The position numbers and the translations under genes were made by a program. From assembly GCF_030272615.1 (NCBI RefSeq), contig NC_081407.1, forward strand, positions 441,711,213 through 441,775,212: a stretch of 64,000 nt of DNA, in the 5' to 3' direction. Numbering within the stretch: the first letter of the stretch is position 1; each line of letters starts with the position of its first letter. The notes beneath the pieces are model-generated. The model was given only the letters and a program-made list of their open reading frames with translations, had not been told where the DNA came from and did not search any database. The stretch comes from Cryptomeria japonica. Lineage: Eukaryota; Streptophyta; Pinopsida; Cupressales; Cupressaceae. Shown one piece after another: positions 56,403-64,000 of the stretch.

Positions 56403-58198
56403 GTTTTTTTATTAAGGAAAATCAGGTTTTAAGGGACTTGAAACCTGCTTACAATACGAAAGATGAGCAAGAAAGAAACAAGAGAAGATAAGACCAAGAC
56501 AAAATAGCTGCAAAAGACCAACATAAAAACTAGCAGCTAGGACAGAAGGGCAACAAGGAGCCAACAAGAAATTGGCATCCAAAACCCAGCATTACATTTC
56601 AAATGAAAACTTTTATAGACTCCTCAGCGTTCTGAACCAAAAGCATCATGGCCTTAGCGGCTTCTCTCAAATCATTGCTCTCTTGTTTCAGCTAGATGTC
56701 TTTCATTTTGGTCTTCATATCAGTGGTGGTCTACCTGGTCCTTCACCTGGAGATTTGATGGATGGAACTGGAGGTCGGTACATCTTCAATTATTACCAAG
56801 TTCTTATCTTGATTTTTCCTCTCTAAGTGATCCACCAGGGCATTCATATTATGTGACGAAACTCTTAAGACCTCAAGACTGTGGTTCATGAATCTTTTCA
56901 AAGCCTTCTCAGTTTGAGAAACCCGTGTGATGATGTTATCTTTATCTGCCTTAGCCTTTTCTTTCACAATTCTGATAACATCCTCTAGATGTTTCAAATC
57001 CCCTTTTATCAGGTTTTTTTCCGACCAGTCCTGCATCTCAATTTCCTCCTCAGCTTCACTGGTTTCCATCTCCTCACTCTTTTTCCCTGAATTTATTTCC
57101 TTAATCAAATTATGTATCTTATTTTCTAGGTCCCTCTATTTCCTCTAGATGCTTGTTATGTTGTCAATAACCCACTTCTGGAGATTGAAAGACTCCAGTG
57201 TGCAATTTCGGGCAGTATTCAAAATAGTATTCATTGAATCCCTACCCTACTCAGTGCTCATGGAATTAGGCTTGTCTTCCTCCATAGAGTTTGGGGTGAC
57301 ATTCCTGCTATCCGAACCCATAGGGTTAGAATAAGGGTTTTCAGAATTAACATCTTTTTTCCCTTCCTTCTCTTCTCCAGCGTTCTCTTCCTTCTCACTC
57401 TCCATTTTTGTCTCAATATCCTTCCCCTTTTCCTCCTCCAAATCATAATGCACCTCTGTTTCCACATTATCAATATCAGCTCTCTATTTTTTATGGGTAG
57501 GGGCATTAGACTAGTCATCATCAGACTCGGAATCATTACAGCTCTCAAAAACATGTGCATTAGTTACCAGGTAATCATCCTTTCTAGCCCTAGCTTTTTC
57601 CTTCAGATATTCGTAAATGAGCAAAATAAGCCCCTGATGGGCTATGGGGTAAGAATTGGGCTTTTTGGCATGGTCAGCCAAACTGTCATTCAGAGAAGAA
57701 GCTAAGTAAAAGGGCAGGTAAATCTTAACCCCATGGCGGAAATGATTAAGAATTGCAAAATGATAGTTGTAGATTTTAGTAAATCTACCATCAATGGTAA
57801 GGAATTCCATCAGAACCCTTAACACTTTTTGCCAAAAAGACTTTACCTACTGGGGCAGGTAGTAGGAGATGTTGTCTTTCTTGGCAAGATGAACCTTCTC
57901 ATCCTCAGATTTTGGGAAGTTTTTAATCACTTCAGTAGCATACTTTCGGTCTCTATAGAATTTAGTGCCCTCCTTCTGAAGACCTGTGACCTCCGCAACC
58001 AGATCCTCATCAATATTCCAAGTCTCCCCAAACAAGGTGACTCTGTTGTTGTTCCAACCCCTAGCAAAGCCATGAGACACTGAATTTCTGCTTACTTTTA
58101 GCTTTTCCATATAGTCGGTGAATCTATATCTATGAAGCCTCCTCCACACTTTCCGCTCACTCTTCCATGAAGCTTTTCCATATAGTCGGTGAATCCAT
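56403..58198 (-). mobile_element. Retroposon G: non-LTR insertion with 15-bp TSD and A-tail
   Basis: ATCTAAGATTGTAAT occurs at 56388-56402 and again at 58199-58213, an exact 15-base target duplication. On the minus strand the insert ends CCTTAATAAAAAAAC, an A-rich tail with an AATAAA signal, after a T-rich 3' untranslated region. These are marks of LINE-type retroposition (target-primed reverse transcription). It carries one long frame (58149-56743) but no RT or endonuclease, so it is either a retrocopied transcript or a non-autonomous element moved by a LINE. Confidence 0.85.
56743..58149 (-). pseudogene. Retroposon G protein, unrecognised plant family
   Basis: A single frame of 469 codons from ATG 58147-58149 (MWRRLHRYRFTDYMEKLK), interrupted only by six TAGs (57847, 57511, 57484, 57247, 57145, 57136) and no frameshift, ending in TGA. 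Residues 1-100: globular, with ETWNIDEDLVAEVTGLQKEG. Then IDGRFTKIYNYHFAILNHFR, IYLPFYLASSLNDSL and HQGLILLIYEYL; then a very acidic Glu/Lys/Asp-rich domain; then a coiled coil near the end (LKHLEDVIRIVKEKAKADKD). I know no function. The VTGL helix and later layout resemble C's second ORF and the 4689-6440 pseudogene. Confidence 0.65.
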
Positions 58199-58201
58199 AT
58201 C
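58100..58201 (-). repeat. 31-bp direct repeat at the 5' end of G
   Basis: 'agcttttccatatagtcggt' plus eleven more bases at 58100-58130 recurs at 58171-58201 with one mismatch, 71 bases apart. The second copy runs to the very 5' border of the insert (minus view) and into the target duplication. Confidence 0.8.
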
Positions 58202-58213
58202 TAAGATTGTAAT

Positions 58214-58660
58214 TTTGAAATTGAAATAATTAATCCAAAATTGGGCAACCCACAAGACTAATTTTAATTTAAAAATTAGGGCTCTTGAAATTAACCACTT
58301 AATTTTAAAATTTAAATTTGAAATTTTATCTAAGATTGCAATTTTGAACAATCAAATTTGAAATGGTAAATTCAAAATTTAACTAACCCACAAGCTCTTT
58401 TTTTTTTACATTTTTTCAAAATTAAGGTTTTTGAAATTAACCACTTAATTTTTGAAATTGAAAAACACTCAGATCTAAAATAATTAATCCAAATTAAGAA
58501 ATTCATAAGCTCAATTTTAAATTTAAAAATTAGGATTTTGTTGAATTTAACCTCTAAATTTTTAAAATTCACTTGGAAATCAAACTTGTAAATAAAAGCT
58601 TGAATTTTAATTTGCACAAACACTCAGATCTAAGGATATAAATTGTAATTAAAGGTGTAA
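58214..58660. other. A+T-rich leader of F, right part
   Basis: Continues 55890-56387 after the insertion: repeats of 'aattttaaatttaaaaatta' and 'actcagatctaa'. No gene. Confidence 0.6.
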
Positions 58661-58676
58661 GGAGTCGGGTTCACCA
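58661..58676 (-). promoter_or_regulatory. Primer-binding site of F
   Basis: Minus-strand TGGTGAACCCGACTCC, sharing its first 13 bases with E's site, placed three bases from the LTR as in E. Confidence 0.75.
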
Positions 58677-58679
58677 AAA

Positions 58680-59072
58680 TGTAATGGTGAAAATTTTAGG
58701 GTTTCCACCATTAGAGGGAGAAAACCACTAATTTTTTCTTGGAATGACCATTACATTCAAAAGAGGGAGAATCCAATAGATTCAGTCACAAATCAATAAA
58801 TATTAAGACTAAATATTGATTGGATTGATTAATTTGACCTCTCTTCTATGAGTTGAATTATTGAATTAAGATAAAGTGTTGGAAATGAAGGTGAAAATAT
58901 GAAAACAGTGAGCTACTAATGCGAGATTGAGTTGTGCACCTGGATCTAAGAAATTTAAGCATACTTGAATCTGATCCCTGAAGAGCTCCTAAAATGTCAG
59001 GATCATCGTGCCCATCTCCATAGTCCTCCAAACTTTTCACACATCGAAAGGGGATTGATCCATCACCGTAAT
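58680..59072 (-). repeat. 5' LTR of F, inner part
   Basis: TGTAATGGTGAAAATTTTAG to 'gatccatcaccgtaa'. The last 214 bases (58857-59070) are repeated at 60855-61068 with about 3% difference. Confidence 0.75.
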
Positions 59073-59390
59073 ATTATATTTCTATTTTCTGCAAGATAGG
59101 AAAGCCATATCTAGATAGCCTAACTATTTCTTCTTGGCAACTAGGATACTAATTAAAAAGAAATAACTTATACGATTAAATTTGCAAAAAATATCTAATC
59201 TGTTTCATTTGTTCGAAATAAAAATAATTGCATGAAAAGAAATTGCCCTAGACTCAATATTATTATATTTATATATATAAATATACATTCAACTAATTTA
59301 TATGCATGCACAAATGCACAAAGGAATTCATTTCTTAAAGTTAAACAAATAAACTTCTTGTTTAAAATATTTGTATACAAATACTTATCT

Positions 59391-59393
<3 letters not shown>

Positions 59394-59460
<67 letters not shown>
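59394..59460. repeat. (AT)n microsatellite
   Basis: About 33 uninterrupted AT units. Confidence 0.95.
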
Positions 59461-59465
<5 letters not shown>

Positions 59466-59536
59466 AGCTCTTTTAAATAAACAAAAAAAAAAGAGAATTA
59501 AATAAGTCATATTTAAAAAAAAAAAATTATAATACG

Positions 59537-59800
59537 GGGGGGGTCGGCTCGGGCCAAACCACTATGCAATGCACAGTGGACGGCGGGGGCCCAACATTGT
59601 GCACGGCACAGTGGGAGGCCTTGGTTAGTGCCACTGTGGGCATCCACAGTGGATGGCCCAATGGCCACCACTGTGGGTGACCACAATGGGCGCCGCCACT
59701 ATGGTCGTCCGCAGTGAACGGCCCGAGGGCCGCCACTATGGGCGTCCGCAGTGGTCACTGCCACTGTGGTAACCCATAGTGAGTGGAGCTGCCCCAAGGT
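59537..59800. repeat. GC-rich minisatellite of palindromic units
   Basis: Repeated 'CCACTGTGGG' and 'CACAGTGGACGGCC' type words in both orientations. For example the segment near 59630-59653 reads CCACTGTGGGCATCCACAGTGG, a 9-bp stem with a 4-base loop. Irregular units of about 35-45 bases. Sharp GC contrast with the A+T-rich surroundings. Confidence 0.7.
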
Positions 59801-60046
59801 CACCGCCTGCAGCTTACACACCTCCGCCCCCTATGTAAAAACAAGATTGCCTTTTCCATTGTTGCCATTCGGCCCCCTACAAAAACAAAGCAACAAAAAA
59901 AAAAGGAGAAAACCCTAGCCCGATTAGGGCTAGGGTAAATAGTGGTAAGAAAAAATAAAATATAGAAGACTTATTTTATAATATATAATGACGATTAGGG
60001 TTTGCATGTGTAGAACCCTAAAGCTTAAAAATATAGTAATATTTAT

Positions 60047-60114
60047 ACATATATATATATATAGTTGTATAAATATATTGTGTTCTGTAATTATATAAAT
60101 ATATATATGATTAA

Positions 60115-60170
<56 letters not shown>

Positions 60171-60177
60171 ATATATA
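60047..60177. repeat. Imperfect AT-rich repeat tract
   Basis: Runs of (TA)n broken by 'aaata', 'ttata' and 'gtt' phrases. Confidence 0.9.
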
Positions 60178-60854
60178 GGTGGAGTTGTCCCAAATTAAAT
60201 ATTAGGAAAGATAATATTTAATTTTAAATTTTAAATAGTTTAAAGGTGTTATGGATTAAATTATTTAATTTTAAAATTTAAATAGATGGAGATGATTTAA
60301 ATATAATTCTTGCGAAATAATATTTAATTGTAATTTATTAAATTTAGATGATTTAAATTAAACAATAAGGGAGTTTTATTTTTATTGATCTAAAGGGTTT
60401 TATTTTTTACTCTCCTTAACATAGATGCATGTGGTTCAACCTGGTAGAGAAATATTCATTTGTGAATAGAATCGACCCTATTTGTTGGTTTAGTTTAATC
60501 TACTATTTAACTATTGTTAAGTAAAATATAGACACTTATAAAACTAAGTGCTAGGACTAGTTTAACTAGGTCCTAAGGACAATTAATGGATTTTGGAGAT
60601 ATACCTTTTTTCCACGTTATTTAATTGATTTAATTATCGATTAGGAGTGATGCGACAATAAAACCATTCAATTAGAATTCCGCATTCTATTTTAATTAGT
60701 TTTACTTACTTGAGATAGTAGATAAAGTTAACTCTAAACATAGTTAAGACAAAATATGTTATAGCATGTTTCAATTTAATGTTTTAAGTTGTGATTTAAA
60801 ATATATATATATATATATATTTATCCTGATCTTGCCCTAAATTTTGGGCATGAC

Positions 60855-61743
60855 ATTATTGAATTAAGATAAAGTGTTGGAAATGAAGGTGAAAATATGA
60901 AAACAGTGAGCTACAAATGCGAGATTGAGTTGTGCACCTGGATCTAAGAAATGTAAGCATACTCGAATCTGATCCCTGAAGAGCTCCTAAAATGTCGGGA
61001 TCTTCGTGCCCATCTCCATAGTCCTCCAAACTTTTCACACATCGAAAGGGGATTGATCCATCACCATAAATAAAGCTTATCCTGAAGATTACAACTCTGT
61101 ACCTACTTCCTACATACAGAAAGAAAGGAAAATAGGTTGGAAATAGGGGTTTGCCTAAGTCAAACCCCAGTTTGGAATCAACCTTGAATGAAATATTACA
61201 AATATTGAAATAGAATGATGGAAGGATATACCTCAACTCTGCAATAACTGATAATGATGCTTTGCTTCTTGAATGTAATCGCATATGTTGTATGAAATGG
61301 CATGAACATGACAAAACCCTAATCACACACACATTCTTACATAGGAATGATGTAAATTTGCTCCACAATAGATAGATGAAGAATATGTAGCCTTGAAGAC
61401 CTCTAGAAATGCTTGATGATGAAAGCTTCAATGCTACAATGCTTTATTTCTTGATCATGTGGATCCTTATTATCCTTGTATATGCATGTCTATCAAAATG
61501 AGAGGGGAAAGCCTCCTTATATACTTGCCTCTTGGGGAAACATGTTAATTTTTCAACATAGGCTGACATAGAGAAAGGTTTCTGGCTCAAATTTGAGATG
61601 GGGCAATGGGTTTAAAATAGGTCCCAATTAGGGAGGACCATGGCATGGTGTCATGGTCCCAATGAGGACCAAGGCATCATGCCCTGGTCCTACCCTAATA
61701 TGGGGCTAGGATAAAGGGGAAATGCAAGGTAAAATCTAATATT
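60855..61743 (-). repeat. 5' LTR of F, outer part
   Basis: Begins with the second copy of the 214-bp segment and runs parallel to 51257-52120 of the left LTR, including 'tggggcaatgggtttaaaat' and 'cctaccctaatatggggcta'. It stops near 'aaatctaatatt' where the LINE begins; the last ~100 bases of the LTR are not in the window. Confidence 0.75.
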
Positions 61744-62325
61744 AAAACCAATGATTTTGGATGTTGAGCTTTACTAGGGTTTTCTTGCTTTCTATGTGTT
61801 GTTTGTCTACATAGTGAGATTTTTGGGCATCATACCACATTTATTGTGAGATTGTTTAGCCTTTTATTATGGCTTCGGCCATTCCCAGTCCAACAATTGA
61901 TATTGGTGTTGGTGCTTTGGCGTCTGGAGACCATGGTTCCCCCAGGCAAATGTCCTCTCAAGTTCGTTCTAAAAGTGTTTCACGAGGTACTATTTCTAGT
62001 ACCCCTGATGTTATTTTACCATTGCAAGATTTAGATAGTGCATGTGAATGGCTTAAAAAGTATACATTGATTGGGTATTTTATGGGGAGGGTTCCACCTG
62101 AAAGCATGCTTCGTGACTGGGTTGTCAAAGCTAGAGCCCCTCATGGGGTCTAGCTTGATGGCATCCAAAATCTTACCAAAAGATTTTTTTTGTTTCACTT
62201 TTGAAACCCTACTCATATTGAGGGTGTCCTCAAGAATGGTCCGTAGTTTGTGTCGTCTTCTTTGTTGGTTTTTCAATCGTGGTCTCGAGACTTTACAATA
62301 TTCGATGAAAAAAATTTCAAGGTCC
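61744..62325 (+). pseudogene. LINE ORF1 fragment with DUF4283-like domain
   Basis: About 125 bases of leader, then ATG at 61869: MASAIPSPTIDIGVGALAS. The domain starts near residue 55 with LDSACEWLKKYTLIGYFMGR and LRDWV. After a frameshift near 62137 it continues LDGIQNLTKRFFLFHF, VLKNGP and VFQSWSRDFTIFDEK, which is the DUF4283 pattern of plant L1-type LINE ORF1 (RNA-binding). It is cut at 62325 by element K. The 5' end abuts F's LTR, so a LINE inserted there; its 3' end and target duplication lie outside. Confidence 0.7.
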
Positions 62326-63287
62326 TATTGGCAACTGACACTCATCCGATGGCTTCTGTTTTTTTATTAATGGTTTAGGTTTGTCATTGATGGCAACTCC
62401 TCATGAGATTCCAATCTAGTAATCACGGATCATGATATCTAGAAGAGGATGTCAACTAGTAGCCAGTTAACGGGTATTTCAGGTTGAATAGAGCAGTTTG
62501 GTCTAGAAGCTTTCTGGTGATTGCGGTGTCATGAATCATGTATAGAATGATTAGGCTAACATAGAGACAAAATTTAATCATCAATTTGGTGATCCACATT
62601 TATCTTTGGTGATCCGGTCAAGCCGACATAATACTACATATTACATTAGCAGGTCGACTTGGTGAATGATCTATTTTGTGATTACGGATATATAAGACCG
62701 ATGTAGATGATATTTTTGATGTATGGTATGATGGTATGAGAGTTATTGGTGATCAATAATCCTTTGTAGCACAGTTTCACATGCACATTCTTGATTCAGT
62801 AGCTGACTGAGGTAGAGAATAGGGTAGAATAGAGAAGAACAGCAAAGGTGATATAGTCAGTGTATTTAGCACTTACCAAGAACTCATCCAGGAATTGTAG
62901 ATACTATTTTGGAGTTAATTTTTTGTAATTCATCATTGTAATTAATCAATAAGGCAGTGAGCCTTCCGGGGTTGTAGCCCCTATTATAAGTGAGTTGTAA
63001 GCTCTAGGCAGTGTTCTTGAATGCAAGTGCATTCCCTATTTTGTAATATTGTTTTTCTACTGGCCATAGTGGAATAATATTGTGGGTTCAAATCCCACCA
63101 TGGTTTTTCCCATTTGGGTTTCCACATAAAAATTCTCGTGTTATGATTTTGTGGTTGGTTACTTTGTGTTTCTGCATTTTAGTCTCATGTTTATGCTTCT
63201 AGTGGTTTAAAATTAAGTCAAAAAATTTATCATCTGGTAGATCATTGATTCACCCTCCCCCCCTCTCAGTGATCCCTAATTCCAAAA
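62326..63287 (+). repeat. 5' LTR of K
   Basis: About 962 bp, ending TTCCAAAA, with the family's 'cccaccatggtttttcccat' block near 63096 and 'gattcaccctcccccc' shortly before the end. Confidence 0.75.
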
Positions 63288-63289
63288 AT

Positions 63290-63302
63290 TGGTATGAGAT
63301 CC
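63290..63302 (+). promoter_or_regulatory. Primer-binding site of K
   Basis: TGGTATGAGATCC, a decayed initiator tRNA-Met site, two bases after the LTR. Confidence 0.7.
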
Positions 63303-63385
63303 TAGTTCCTCTGAGGAAGCCTAACCGCTTGAGGAAGGTTTGAGAGATTGAATCAATGGATTTCATTTTTTAGAGATAGCTCAGT

Positions 63386-64000
63386 GTGGTACTTGAGGAT
63401 CTTGATGCAGCAAGAAATGAGATCAGTTCCTTGAAGAGAAACCTGAATGATGTTGATGACTTCATTAATGACTTGAAGAAACAAGTGAACACTTCAAGAG
63501 ACAAGAAGAAGGAATTGATGGACAAGTTGAAGGAGAAAGAAGATCAAATCATGGAAAATCAAGGTAAAGCTGATGAAGTTGACAAGCTTGCAAGACAAAA
63601 TGTTGCATTGAAGAATGACATGCAATTCATTGTGGTGAGGCTGAATAAGGAGATTGAGGACCGAAAGAAGAATGAAGATAATTTGACCTAATCATTGAAG
63701 GAAAGAGCATATGAATGCTTCAGACTTACCTATGAAAATGATCAGTTGAAGTTTGAGTTGACACAATCAAGGAATAATGGTCAAGAACTTGAATGACGGA
63801 TTGTTGCCTTGAGAGATGAAATTGCTACTACAAATTAATATAAAGATGAATTCAATGCTATCTTAGCAAGGCTTGATCAGATGATGGAAAGTGAGAGACA
63901 TGGAAAGGACATGTGAGGACTTGGATTTGAGAAAGGAGAATCTTCTGGATCTTGACAAATCAATGCAAAACTGAATCAGAAGAAGAACAAGAATCCTTTG
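63386..64000 (+). pseudogene. Element K coiled-coil Gag-like protein, partial
   Basis: From 63386 a 102-codon frame (MVLEDLDAARNEISSLKRNL) of Glu/Lys/Leu heptads, then four in-frame stops between readable pieces: LTYENDQLKFELTQSRNN, IVALRDEIATTN, YKDEFNAILARLDQMME, GLGFEKGESS. The same order of blocks occurs in C (MVLEDYDAE; LRIDLVQSQSNEQ-like; LRDDLTTASEYKEKF; GLGFEQGQSS), so the two are one family. Zinc knuckles would follow beyond the window. A true start may lie slightly upstream, since the coding signal begins near 63355. Confidence 0.7.

Larger units (their letters stand above)
59073..60854. other. Unclassified 1.8-kb insert in F's LTR with AT and GC-rich repeats
   Basis: Bounded by the two 214-bp LTR copies. 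Contains (AT)n at 59394-59460, a GC-rich hairpin-rich block (59537-59800), a second AT run (60047-60177) and A+T-rich sequence. The right edge 'gggcatgaca' (minus strand TGTCATGCCC) looks like a gypsy LTR start, so part may be a solo LTR, but the left edge has no matching CA/TG end. The open frames here are read from repeats and are not genes. Confidence 0.45.
51257..61743 (-). mobile_element. Element F: E-related Ty3/gypsy derivative, incomplete and interrupted
   Basis: Minus orientation. Partial 3' LTR 51257-52223, polypurine tract, long trailer, broken gag-like coding region 54526-55889, AT-rich leader with insertion G, primer site 58661-58676, 5' LTR from 58680 with an insert at 59073-60854, cut at about 61743 by a LINE. 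The primer site, polypurine tract, trailer blocks and G-patch protein tie it to E. No RT or integrase is seen. The left LTR end is missing, so no target duplication can be read. Confidence 0.75.
62326..64000 (+). mobile_element. Element K: C-like non-autonomous LTR retrotransposon, partial
   Basis: 5' LTR, primer site and the first ~700 bases of the interior are in the window. The LTR start TATTGGCAACTGACACTC aligns with C's TGTTGGCAATTGACACTC, and the coding region is homologous to C's coiled-coil Gag. It interrupts a LINE ORF1. The rest, including the 3' LTR, is beyond 64000. Confidence 0.75.

Noticed and set aside
59232-59462. 76-codon frame ending in Tyr-Ile repeats
   Set aside because: Most of its end is read from the (AT)n microsatellite; no start context or homology.
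59930-60193. 87-codon minus-strand frame rich in Tyr/Ile/Asn
   Set aside because: Translation of the AT-rich tract at 60047-60177.
58857-61068. 214-bp duplication read as a target-site duplication
   Set aside because: Far too long for any known transposon, and the segment is itself LTR sequence.

Overview
This window is plant repeat DNA. It shows Ty1/copia and Ty3/gypsy (Tat-like) LTR retrotransposons with plant initiator-tRNA-Met type primer sites, a LINE ORF1 with a DUF4283-like domain, and a high A+T background. The size and depth of nesting suggest a large-genome seed plant, possibly a conifer; that is inference. I see no host gene, rRNA, tRNA or CRISPR array that I can defend. All positions, LTR ends and target-site duplications (TSDs) were read by eye.

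Layout. Bases 1-8988 are a mosaic of old pieces: an LTR fragment (290-1336), a copia RNase H remnant with its 3' LTR (J, 1345-3508), a diverged direct-repeat pair (I, 3509-4020 and 7805-8395) enclosing an LTR scrap, and a decayed ORF of an unrecognised plant family (4689-6440, minus). Bases 8989-42115 are one copia element (B, minus, TSD CTTTG) blown apart by later insertions. Copia element A (9357-16649, minus, TSD TTAGG) sits in B's 3' LTR. D (17889-21440), with ~104-bp inverted ends, sits near B's 3' end. Element C (22901-37796, plus, TSD CAAGT) sits in B's reverse-transcriptase gene. C is itself split in gag by E (24752-32804, plus, TSD CAATT), so B, C and E form a three-level nest. Discounting E or C together with one TSD copy makes the host reading frame continuous again.

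Bases 42116-44210 are quiet apart from a short ORF remnant. Bases 44211-50596 hold H (minus, TSD AGGGG), the youngest element: two 662-bp LTRs with about six differences and a nearly complete gag-pol. Bases 51257-61743 are F, an E-related gypsy derivative on the minus strand. F carries a 1.8-kb retroposon (G, 56403-58198, 15-bp TSD), a 1.8-kb AT-rich and GC-minisatellite insert between two copies of a 214-bp LTR piece, and is cut by a LINE 5' end (61744-62325). The LINE is in turn cut by element K, a C-like LTR element that runs off the window.

How it works together. A, B and H code, or once coded, gag-protease-integrase-RT-RNase H. C, K, E and F have LTRs, primer sites and gag-like proteins but no visible RT or integrase, so they should depend on enzymes from other elements. 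The least described part is the passenger protein in C's second ORF, in the 4.7-6.4 kb pseudogene and in retroposon G. These share a similar layout and may be one mobile plant family spread by different carriers. Their reading frames are broken mostly by TAG codons, as expected if methylated CAG (CHG) sites decayed by deamination.
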